A DNA stretch of 64,000 nt from Glaciihabitans sp. dw_435 (GTDB lineage: Bacteria; Actinomycetota; Actinomycetes; Actinomycetales; Microbacteriaceae): the NCBI RefSeq assembly GCF_018449675.1, contig NZ_JAAVUZ010000012.1, positions 18,899 through 82,898 on the forward strand, in the 5' to 3' direction. Below are positions 57,465 to 64,000 of this stretch, one piece after another. Position 1 is the first letter of the stretch. Each line of letters opens with the position of its first letter. The notes beneath the pieces were generated by a model that saw only the letters and a program-made list of their open reading frames with translations, was not told the origin of the DNA and did not search any database. Both the position numbers and the translations under genes were made by a program.

Positions 57465-58085
57465 ATGCATCCCCGCAGAGTGACCCGGCGCGTCCCGTCC
57501 GGGCGGTTTACCGCCCTGGTCGCGATCGCCGTTGTTGGTGTGGTGGCGATGGGCGGATGCTCCGCTCCCTACGATGCGGTGTCCGCGGCCGGTTCCCCCG
57601 CCGTGGTCGCCGAAATGACGTACATCGACGCGCACTGGAATTCCCGCAACACGGCCGAGTTCGGTTCCCTCGGTGGCGACTGCGTGAACTTCACGAGCCA
57701 GGCGCTCCTCGCGCGGGGCTGGCCCATGGACGATACGTGGTGGCACACCAACACCGCGGGCTCCAGCGACTACAGCAGCGCGTGGGTGAGCTCGACCGCG
57801 CTTCTCCACTATCTCGAGAAACACCCAACGCTCGCGGTCCAGCACAGGGCGGATGACACCGCCGACATCGTGGTGGGTGACATCATCCAGTTCGACTGGG
57901 ACAACAGTGGCGACCGTGATCACACCGCAATCGTCTCGCGCGTCACCGGTACCGGCGCCGATCGCCAGATCTTCGCCGCAGAGCACACTCCCGACGCCTA
58001 CCTCTCGTCCGTCGAAACGATCATCACGAAGAATCACCCCGGCGCAGACGTGTACTACTGGCACCTGGCCGACCCCACCGCCTGA
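57465..58085 (+). CDS. Amidase-domain lipoprotein A
   Basis: 206 aa. Signal with lipobox VVAMGGC (Cys32), then a single putative amidase (Amidase_6/PF12671, NlpC-P60-like) domain. The catalytic Cys is in GGDCVNFTSQALLARGW and the His in DWDNSGDRDHTAIVSRV; it ends YYWHLADP. It probably cleaves peptidoglycan or related amide bonds at the cell surface. TAAGAT (57452-57457) ends 7 nt before the ATG: leaderless. It is a paralogue of the next gene. Confidence 0.88.
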   Translation: MHPRRVTRRVPSGRFTALVAIAVVGVVAMGGCSAPYDAVSAAGSPAVVAEMTYIDAHWNSRNTAEFGSLGGDCVNFTSQALLARGWPMDDTWWHTNTAGSSDYSSAWVSSTALLHYLEKHPTLAVQHRADDTADIVVGDIIQFDWDNSGDRDHTAIVSRVTGTGADRQIFAAEHTPDAYLSSVETIITKNHPGADVYYWHLADPTA

Positions 58086-58160
58086 GCACTGACCGGGTAT
58101 CGGCGCTCCGGCTTGAACCGCGTCCCGCATTTACCTATCCTCGGTGCGTAAGCTGCCCGG

Positions 58161-59087
58161 ATGCCCGTGCACCCCGCGTGGCACCTTCACTTCCGTACGG
58201 AGACCTTCTTGCTTCCTGTTGCATCCCGCCGTCTGTCCCGTTTGCGCGCGCTCGTCGTTGTCGGCGTCATCGGTGTTGCCCTGACCGGGTGTGCCACGGC
58301 GACTCCCGCCAATTCATCGGGTGCTTCGTCGGGATCGGATGACGCACCGGCGACCCCCACGGTCAGCTCCCTGACGACCGCGTCGGGATCGATTGTCGGA
58401 GGCACCAGCGTGACGATCACGGGCACTGACCTCGCCGGAACCACCGCCGTGACGTTCGGCACCACCGCGGCCCCGATTACCGCCGCGAAGGCGGATAGCG
58501 TCACGGTGACTGCTCCGGCCTCCGCGAACTACGTCGTCGGCAGCGTGCCGGTCAGCGTCACGGGCGCCACCGGCACCGCGCTCGCGTACGACTATCAGGT
58601 CGTCACGCCCATCGACAAGCAGATGACCTATCTGATGAAGTACTGGACCACGCGCAACCTGGCCAAGTACGGCGAGATCGGTGACAACGACTGCGTCAAC
58701 TTCACCAGCCAGTCGCTCATCGCCCGCGGCTGGACCATGGATGACGACTGGTGGCACAACCAGGACGGCGGCACCAACCACTACGCAAACGCTTGGGCCA
58801 GCTCCACCGCGATGATGCACTACTTCGAGGACCGTCCCGAGATGGCGACCGCGCTCACCGACCAGCAGCGCGACAAGGTTGCCATCGGTGACATCGTGCA
58901 GTTCGACTGGGACAACAGCGGCGACCGCGACCACACCGGTGTCGTCACCCGCATCGAAGGCAGCGGTGCCGCCACGAAGATCTACTTTGCCGGTCACACT
59001 CTCGACTCGGACTTCCGTTCCGTCGACACCGCCATCACCACCGATCACCCGGGCGCGACCGCCTACTACTGGCACCTGCTCAAGTAG
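58161..59087 (+). CDS. Amidase-domain lipoprotein B with TIG-like domain
   Basis: 308 aa. Lipobox IGVALTGC, an IPT/TIG-like immunoglobulin domain (about residues 68-150: VSSLTTASGSIVGGTSVTI...), then an amidase domain nearly parallel to protein A (GDNDCVNFTSQSLIARGW, IVQFDWDNSGDRDHTGVVTRI, AYYWHL). ATG 58161 is preceded at 6 nt by TAAGCT (leaderless, as in its neighbour); a TTG at 58209 with GGAG upstream would give a shorter signal peptide and is an alternative. Surface hydrolase. Confidence 0.87.
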   Translation: MPVHPAWHLHFRTETFLLPVASRRLSRLRALVVVGVIGVALTGCATATPANSSGASSGSDDAPATPTVSSLTTASGSIVGGTSVTITGTDLAGTTAVTFGTTAAPITAAKADSVTVTAPASANYVVGSVPVSVTGATGTALAYDYQVVTPIDKQMTYLMKYWTTRNLAKYGEIGDNDCVNFTSQSLIARGWTMDDDWWHNQDGGTNHYANAWASSTAMMHYFEDRPEMATALTDQQRDKVAIGDIVQFDWDNSGDRDHTGVVTRIEGSGAATKIYFAGHTLDSDFRSVDTAITTDHPGATAYYWHLLK

Positions 59088-59103
59088 TCGCAGCCACCAC
59101 ATG

Positions 59104-59139
59104 CAAACGCTCGGCCGGAGATTCCCGGCCGAGCGTTTG
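59104..59139. terminator. Bidirectional terminator hairpin between amidase B and pgm
   Basis: Perfect 15-bp stem CAAACGCTCGGCCGG / CCGGCCGAGCGTTTG with a 6-nt loop, placed between the ends of two converging genes (stops at 59087 and 59161). It can serve both strands. Confidence 0.85.
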
Positions 59140-59160
59140 TGCGTTGCGTAGAGGCGATGC

Positions 59161-60780
59161 TTATGCCCCGAGCGCCCCGTCGACGATGACCTTGGCCTCC
59201 GCCTGCACGCGCTTTAGGTGCTCCGGGCCCTCGAACGACTCGGCGTAGATCTTGTAGACGTCTTCCGTTCCGCTGGGTCGCGCGGCAAACCACGCGGTGT
59301 CGGTGACGACCTTGAGTCCGCCGATGGCGGCTCCGTTGCCGGGAGCTTCGCTGAGCTTCGCGGTGATGGGATGACCCGCGAGCTCCGTTGCCGTGATGTC
59401 CGACCCATTCAGCTTCCCGAGTCGTGCCTTCTGTTCCTTGCTCGCGGCGGCATCGACGCGCTCGTAGACGGGGGCACCGAACTCCGCGGTCAACGCGGCA
59501 TACAGCTCCGAGGGGGACTTGCCGGTCACGGCCACGATCTCGCTCGCGAGCAGCGCGAGCAGAATGCCGTCCTTGTCCGTGGTCCACACCGTGCCGTCCT
59601 TGCGCAGGAAGCTGGCTCCGGCGGATTCCTCGCCACCGAAAGCGACGGATCCATCGATCAGGCCGGGCACGAACCACTTGAAGCCGACCGGCACCTCCCA
59701 GAGACGTCGGCCGAGTGACTCGGCGACGCGGTCGATCATGGTGCTCGACACGAGGGTCTTTCCGATCGCGGCATCCGCTCGCCATTCCGGACGGTGCGTG
59801 TACAGGTACTGGATCGCGACCGCGAGGTAGTGGTTCGGGTTCATCAGGCCGCCATCGGGAGTAACGATGCCGTGGCGGTCGGCGTCGGCGTCGTTACCCG
59901 TGACGATGTCGTGCTCGTTCTGGTGTGCGACGACCGAGGCCATGACCGAGGGACTCGACGGATCCATGCGGATCTTCTCGTCCCAGTCGAGGGTCATGAA
60001 GCCCCACGCCGGGTCGACGTCGTGGTTGATCACCGTGAGGTTGAGGCCGTACTTCTCGCCGATGAGCTCCCAGTAGTGCACGCTCGCGCCGCCGAGGGGG
60101 TCGGCGCCGATGCTGATGCCCGACTTCTTGATCGCGTCGATGTCGATGATGTTGATGAGGTCATCGACGTAGTTGCCGCGGAAGTCGTACGTCTCGACCG
60201 CCGTCGGCTCCGCGCTCTTCACGTCGACGTTGCCGGCGGCGATGAGCTCGTTGGCGCGGTTCGCGATCCAGCTGGTCGCATCGCTGTCGGCGGGTCCGCC
60301 GTGCGGCGGGTTGTACTTGAAGCCGCCGTCACGGGGAGGGTTGTGGCTCGGGGTGATGACGATGCCGTCGGCCTGGTCGTCGTGACCCTCGGCGTTGTAC
60401 TTGAGGATCGCGTGGCTGAGGGCCGGGGTCGGGACGAAGTCGTCGAACTCGTCGACGAGCACGCGCACCTCGTTGGCGGACAGCACCTCGAGGGCGGTGG
60501 TCTCGGCCGGGCGGCTCAGGGCGTGTGTGTCACGACCGATGAACAGCGGGCCGGTGATGCCCTGGCTTGCCCGGTACTCGACGATCGCCTGCGTGATGGC
60601 GGCGATGTGCGTCTGGTTGAAGGCCGAATCGAAGCTCGAGCCGCGGTGGCCGCTCGTTCCGAAGGTCACCTTCTGGTTGGGATTCGTGACATCCGGCACC
60701 AGGTCGTAATACGCCTTGATGAGATCCGCGATGTCGATGAGGTCTGAGGGCTGGGCTGGAGTTCCGGCGCGCGAGGTCAT
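59161..60780 (-). CDS. pgm: Phosphoglucomutase (alpha-D-glucose phosphate-specific)
   Basis: 539 aa, full length for bacterial Pgm. The phosphoserine motif is [16 protein letters not shown], the Mg site [10 protein letters not shown], the sugar-binding motif [11 protein letters not shown] and the phosphate-binding C-terminal [16 protein letters not shown]. It interconverts glucose-1-phosphate and glucose-6-phosphate, linking glycogen/cell-wall sugar synthesis with glycolysis. ATG 60780 gives the family N-terminus; GGAGAT lies immediately upstream. Terminated by the shared hairpin at 59104-59139. Confidence 0.95.
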   Translation of the reverse strand: MTSRAGTPAQPSDLIDIADLIKAYYDLVPDVTNPNQKVTFGTSGHRGSSFDSAFNQTHIAAITQAIVEYRASQGITGPLFIGRDTHALSRPAETTALEVLSANEVRVLVDEFDDFVPTPALSHAILKYNAEGHDDQADGIVITPSHNPPRDGGFKYNPPHGGPADSDATSWIANRANELIAAGNVDVKSAEPTAVETYDFRGNYVDDLINIIDIDAIKKSGISIGADPLGGASVHYWELIGEKYGLNLTVINHDVDPAWGFMTLDWDEKIRMDPSSPSVMASVVAHQNEHDIVTGNDADADRHGIVTPDGGLMNPNHYLAVAIQYLYTHRPEWRADAAIGKTLVSSTMIDRVAESLGRRLWEVPVGFKWFVPGLIDGSVAFGGEESAGASFLRKDGTVWTTDKDGILLALLASEIVAVTGKSPSELYAALTAEFGAPVYERVDAAASKEQKARLGKLNGSDITATELAGHPITAKLSEAPGNGAAIGGLKVVTDTAWFAARPSGTEDVYKIYAESFEGPEHLKRVQAEAKVIVDGALGA

Positions 60781-60854
60781 ATCTCCAGTGTGGCACCGGC
60801 GGCCGGGGTTTCCGCCACCCAATCCCCGGCACTTGCGCGCCGGCTCCCGCTGGG

Positions 60855-61184
60855 TTAGCCACCCGCCTCCGCGATGATCATCCGGCTGATCAGGTCGCCG
60901 TCGATGGTGAAGCGGATGTCTCCGGTGCCGTTGTATCCGCCTCCGCTCACCACGAGCGTGACGATCTCGTCGGCCCCCTCTGTACGGGTGGCGGTGGCCT
61001 CAAAGTGCGCCCGCTTGCCGATGTTGTCGGTCTGGTTCCAGCTCGCGACTCCGGAGGGGCCGTGAAACTCGCGTCCCCAGTCCACGAGGTAGGCGTCATC
61101 CGTGAAGCAGGCAATGAACGCGGGCGTGTCCCCGGCATTGGTGGCGTCGATCATCCGCTGGATGGGCGCGGGCACGTCTGTCAT
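60855..61184 (-). CDS. SnoaL-like / NTF2-fold protein
   Basis: 109-aa single-domain alpha+beta cone (nuclear transport factor 2-like). [42 protein letters not shown] is the family pattern with the pocket Asp/His positions. Could be a small isomerase, cyclase-like or ligand-binding protein; no specific function is visible. ATG 61184 has GAGGAG with good spacing. It is divergent from pheA (72 bp). Confidence 0.86.
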   Translation of the reverse strand: MTDVPAPIQRMIDATNAGDTPAFIACFTDDAYLVDWGREFHGPSGVASWNQTDNIGKRAHFEATATRTEGADEIVTLVVSGGGYNGTGDIRFTIDGDLISRMIIAEAGG

Positions 61185-61256
61185 GGGTAGCTCCTCGGGA
61201 GTGGGTCATCCCAGTATCACGCTGTCGGGCAACGGGTGCCCAGTAGGCTTCCAGTC

Positions 61257-62210
61257 ATGTCTGAGATTGCCGGAGCGCACGCGGTGGAGAGCTATTCCTA
61301 CCTGGGTCCCGCCGGCACATTTACCGAGGCGGCCCTTGCCCAGGTGCCGCAGGCGCGGGGCAAAATCTGGCTCCCCGTCAACAACGTGGGCCAGGCTCTC
61401 GACGATGTCGTCTCGGGCAGAAGCGTCGCGGCGATGATCGCGATCGAGAACACCGTCGACGGCGGGGTCAGCGCCAGCCAGGACGCCCTCGCGAAGATCC
61501 CTAACCTCCGGATCATCGGCGAGTACCTCGTCAACGTGAACTTCGTGCTCGTCGCCCGGCCCGGAACCACGCTCGCCGACGTCAAGGTCATCAACGCGCA
61601 CCCGGTCGCCTACGGCCAGTCGCACCTCTGGCTCGACGCGAACCTGCCCGGCCACGGACACCTTCCCGCGACGTCGAACGTCGCCGCCGCGGCATCCCTC
61701 TTCGACAATGAATTCGCGGACGCCGCCATCGCGCCGCCCACCATCACCGACCACCACACCCTCGACGTGCTCGCTGAGAACATCGGCGACAATCCGAACG
61801 CGCAGACCCGCTTCGTGCTCGTCAGCCGCAGCACCGTGTTGCCGGAACGCACGGGGTCCGACAAGACGAGCATCATTGCCGAGTTGCCGGATGACACGGC
61901 CGGGCGCCTGCTCGAAATGCTGGAGCAATTCGCCACCCGCGGGGTGAACATGAGCCTGCTGGCGTCACGTCCCATCGGCGACGAGCTCGGACGGTACCGC
62001 TTCGTCATCGACCTCGACGGCCACGTGAAGGACGAGCGGGTCGCCGACGCGCTGCTCGGTCTCAAGCGCTTCAGCCCCAACGTGATCTTCCTCGGGTCGT
62101 ACCCGCGGGCCGACAAGCTGCCCATCACCGTCACCCAGCGCTACGACAACGACGCCTTCACCGATGCCCGCGATTGGTTGCGCGGACTCATTTCCGGGGA
62201 ACCGGAGTAG
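61257..62210 (+). CDS. pheA: Prephenate dehydratase
   Basis: 317 aa. Converts prephenate to phenylpyruvate in phenylalanine synthesis. The catalytic domain runs from SYSYLGPAGTFTEAAL to AQTRFVLVSR (the TRF motif contains the key Thr), and includes AIENTVDGGVSASQDAL. A C-terminal ACT domain (residues about 205-285, LLASRPIGDELGRYRF) would bind phenylalanine for feedback inhibition. ATG 61257 lacks a ribosome site; TAGGCT (61244-61249) ends 7 nt upstream, so a leaderless mRNA is likely. Confidence 0.94.
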   Translation: MSEIAGAHAVESYSYLGPAGTFTEAALAQVPQARGKIWLPVNNVGQALDDVVSGRSVAAMIAIENTVDGGVSASQDALAKIPNLRIIGEYLVNVNFVLVARPGTTLADVKVINAHPVAYGQSHLWLDANLPGHGHLPATSNVAAAASLFDNEFADAAIAPPTITDHHTLDVLAENIGDNPNAQTRFVLVSRSTVLPERTGSDKTSIIAELPDDTAGRLLEMLEQFATRGVNMSLLASRPIGDELGRYRFVIDLDGHVKDERVADALLGLKRFSPNVIFLGSYPRADKLPITVTQRYDNDAFTDARDWLRGLISGEPE

Positions 62211-62253
62211 ATTCACTAGTCCGACCCCAGCACCGCACGCGAGAGGAGTGACC

Positions 62254-62547
62254 ATGCGATCGATCTACACGCGTCTGGTTGCCCTCGCCAGCGTGTCGTT
62301 TGTGGTGATGATGCTCGTCGGCGCTCAGCCGTCGAGTGTTGCCATCGCCGGTCTCGCGGCGGTCGCCGTCGCCGCCGTCCTTGGCGCCCGGTATGCCGGG
62401 GTTGCCCTGCGCGCCCGACACCTCACGGTGGGGGCCCGGGCCCGGGAACACCGGGAGTCGCTCCGGGAAATGCCTGCTCCGAGGCATCCCGACACCGCGG
62501 GTCGTCCCCGCACTCGCGCGCCGTCGCGGCCCTTCCTGGCCGCGTAG
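62254..62547 (+). CDS. Small membrane protein preceding the YidC-like gene
   Basis: 97 aa from ATG 62254 (GAGAGGAG upstream), not securely recognised. Two hydrophobic segments (about residues 8-22 and 26-50) are followed by a basic tail rich in Arg and Pro. It lies 73 bp before the insertase gene in the same orientation, so the pair may be an operon. Two short hairpins (62555-62567 and 62575-62590) separate them. Confidence 0.78.
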   Translation: MRSIYTRLVALASVSFVVMMLVGAQPSSVAIAGLAAVAVAAVLGARYAGVALRARHLTVGARAREHRESLREMPAPRHPDTAGRPRTRAPSRPFLAA

Positions 62548-62620
62548 ATCTGTTCCGCCGTCGGCGGATGCTGCGTGGCCATACGGCCACCCCATTCGAT
62601 TCGACGAGCCAAGGAACCCC

Positions 62621-63421
62621 ATGAACTTCTACACGTTTGCGCCCATCGCCACCGTCCTCGACGCCGCCTACTCCCTCGTCGCCGGTCTTGCCACGGTGCT
62701 CGCCCCACTCGCAGGTCCGGCCAGCGCCGCCCTCGCGATAGTCGCGATCACCCTGCTCGTGCGCACCGCGCTCATCCCCGTCGGCGCCTCCCAGGTGCGC
62801 GCCGAATTCGCCCGCCGCCGCATGGCACCGCTGCTGCGGGAGGTGCAGCGTAAATACAAGAAGGACGCGCAACTCCTCCAGCGCAAGACCATGGAGCTCT
62901 ACGCCTCCGAAAAGGTCTCCCCATTCGCCGGCATCCTCCCGACCCTGCTGCAGGCGCCCGTGCTGTCCGTCGTCTACGGCCTCTTCGTTCTCGCGAACGT
63001 CAACGGGCACGTCAACTCCCTGCTTTCCGCCCACCTGTTCGGCGCCCCGCTGGGAACGTCCCTCGTCGCGGCTCTCAGCTCCGGAATCGACCTGCCGAGC
63101 GCCGCGGTATTCCTCGTTCTCCTCGCGGCCATCGCGACGGTGGCGTGGATCTCCCGCAGGATCGCACTGCGTATGGCAGCGGATGACGCTCCGCCGAAGT
63201 CGTCCGCGATCACCACGCCTGCCGTTCCCGGCATGCAGCAGCTCACCAGTGTCCTGAGCTGGCTGCCATTTCTCACCGTCGTGTTCGCGGCCTTCGTTCC
63301 CCTGGCTGCCACCCTCTACCTGGCGGTCACCACAACGTGGACGCTGGTTGAGCGCATCCTCCTGCGCCGGAGGTTTACCCGGAGCCTCGCCAGGAGCGTC
63401 GCGCCGGTTGCGGCTATTTAG
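62621..63421 (+). CDS. yidC: YidC/Oxa1-family membrane insertase (short form)
   Basis: 266 aa. Oxa1-type core: LAIVAITLLVRTALIPVGASQVRAEFARRRMAPLLREVQRKYKKD with the conserved cytoplasmic hairpin and the TM2 Arg-containing VRTALIP, then about five membrane segments. It lacks the large periplasmic domain of Gram-negative YidC. Because housekeeping actinobacterial YidC is usually longer and next to rnpA/jag, this is probably a second, accessory paralogue. ATG 62621 has AAGGAA upstream. Confidence 0.88.
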   Translation: MNFYTFAPIATVLDAAYSLVAGLATVLAPLAGPASAALAIVAITLLVRTALIPVGASQVRAEFARRRMAPLLREVQRKYKKDAQLLQRKTMELYASEKVSPFAGILPTLLQAPVLSVVYGLFVLANVNGHVNSLLSAHLFGAPLGTSLVAALSSGIDLPSAAVFLVLLAAIATVAWISRRIALRMAADDAPPKSSAITTPAVPGMQQLTSVLSWLPFLTVVFAAFVPLAATLYLAVTTTWTLVERILLRRRFTRSLARSVAPVAAI

Positions 63422-63436
63422 CAACTGAGCTAAAGT
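63417..63436 (+). promoter_or_regulatory. ArsR autoregulatory operator and leaderless promoter
   Basis: The palindrome TTTAGC-N6-GCTAAA (63417-63434) contains the stop codon of the yidC-like gene (63419-63421). A TAAAGT -10-like hexamer (63431-63436) ends 6 nt before the ATG of the ArsR gene, so the operator covers the promoter and the transcript would be leaderless. Confidence 0.68.
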
Positions 63437-63442
63437 GCAAGT

Positions 63443-63790
63443 ATGCAAGACAACGTCAGTGACATCTTTGAGGCCCTCGCCCACCCTACGCGTCGGCAAA
63501 TCCTGCAGGATCTCAAGGATGGCGAGATGGCGGCCGGCGAAATCGCGTCACGGTTCAGTACCTCCGGACCCACGGTCTCCCGTCACCTCGGAGTCTTGCG
63601 TCGCGCCGGCCTCATTTCTGAGCGACGGGATGCGAACCGCATCCTCTACTCACTTGTCGGCGACCGCCTCGCACTCTCGGTGGGCGACTTCCTCTCCACC
63701 GTGTGTCCCGAGCAGATCGTTCTCCGCACCGTACGCAAGCGCACCCCCGGCACCAAGGCCACCCCGAAGACAGAAGAGGTACCCGCCTAG
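63443..63790 (+). CDS. ArsR/SdpR-family repressor
   Basis: 115 aa. Winged helix: ALAHPTRRQILQDLKDGEMAAGEIASRFSTSGPTVSRHLGVLRRAGLISERRDANRILYSLVGDRL. No metal-binding Cys pair (no CxC in the recognition helix), so it is of the SdpR-like, non-metal class. A Lys/Thr/Pro-rich tail follows. It directly follows the YidC-like gene, with its operator overlapping that gene's stop codon, and probably represses itself and perhaps a downstream partner outside the window. Confidence 0.9.
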   Translation: MQDNVSDIFEALAHPTRRQILQDLKDGEMAAGEIASRFSTSGPTVSRHLGVLRRAGLISERRDANRILYSLVGDRLALSVGDFLSTVCPEQIVLRTVRKRTPGTKATPKTEEVPA

Positions 63791-64000
63791 CCCGGAGCCG
63801 ACGCGCCTGCGCCAGCACCGCTCCTCTCCCGTCGGTTGCGTCGGGTGGTCGTCTGGCGTGCACCTGGCTGCCGTGCTTTCCGACTGGTGCAGGGTCGCAA
63901 CGCCCGCCCATGGCAACAGCCTCGACCGCCGCCGACCGCGACAGTCGCGACCGCCGCCCACGGCGACACGCCCGGGGTGTGGTTGGTTTTGGTGGTGGGG

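Noticed and set aside
63791..64000. Genes in the last 210 bp (several short minus-strand frames)
   Set aside because: Translations are Arg/Gly/Pro-rich repeats of CGACCGCC-type DNA, with no start signal or family resemblance; I see nothing definite here.

Overview
The window is a gene-dense, high-GC stretch with GTG starts, many 4-bp ATGA/GTGA overlaps, a DtxR/IdeR-type iron box and a large set of apparently leaderless genes. Together these point to an actinobacterium, most likely a soil- or plant-associated Microbacteriaceae. I cannot name the genus from sequence alone. I see no rRNA, tRNA, phage, IS element or CRISPR array.

Layout. (1) 1-2293: end of an aldo/keto reductase, an SDR enzyme and a nucleotidyltransferase. 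(2) 2296-15073, minus strand: a complete L-rhamnose system, with an alpha-L-rhamnosidase (GH78), a RhaT-P-Q-S ABC importer, mutarotase RhaM, isomerase RhaI, the bifunctional aldolase/lactaldehyde dehydrogenase RhaEW and kinase RhaB. (3) 15290-19161, plus strand, divergent from the rhamnosidase: a Tm-1-like/UPF0261 protein, a TIM-barrel 'PEP hydrolase-family' protein, two cupins and an NAD-dependent epimerase/dehydratase. This pathway is not recognised and is my main candidate for an undescribed catabolic system. (4) 19158-25877: a winged-helix regulator with a membrane protein, a noncoding stretch with an 18/19-bp tandem repeat, a DtxR-controlled siderophore importer (ATPase, lipoprotein, fused double permease), a DedA protein and a small LEA-like protein. 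(5) 25985-33221, minus strand: a five-gene operon of ABC importer, aldose-dehydrogenase-like AKR and GH2 beta-galactosidase. Divergent from it are an SDR, a CMD-family protein, an SMP-30 lactonase-like protein, a LacI regulator and a second sugar ABC importer, with another LacI regulator after that (33495-41349). (6) 41359-44764: the circularly permuted ATP-grasp / Alpha-E / transglutaminase triad. (7) 44748-64000: housekeeping and accessory genes. These are an acyl-CoA ligase, MarR plus MFS, a lipase-like hydrolase, an APC permease, a lipoate ligase, a LacI regulator that seems to start at ATC, an EmrB-type MFS, a VanY-like peptidase, two paralogous amidase lipoproteins, phosphoglucomutase, a SnoaL-like protein, prephenate dehydratase, a YidC-like insertase and an ArsR regulator.

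How it fits together. Eight near-identical palindromes, TGANNCGTTTCA, sit at the promoters of the rhamnose operons, the rhamnosidase/Tm-1 divergent region, the galactosidase operon, the SDR operon, a lacI gene and the second ABC importer. At five of these promoters (one of them with only a weak promoter) the site lies just downstream of a -10 element, where a LacI repressor would block transcription. The picture is a locus for importing and degrading plant glycosides (rhamnosides, beta-galactosides) under a family of related LacI repressors. A second theme is leaderless transcription: twelve genes have a TANNNT hexamer ending 6-7 nt before the start codon.
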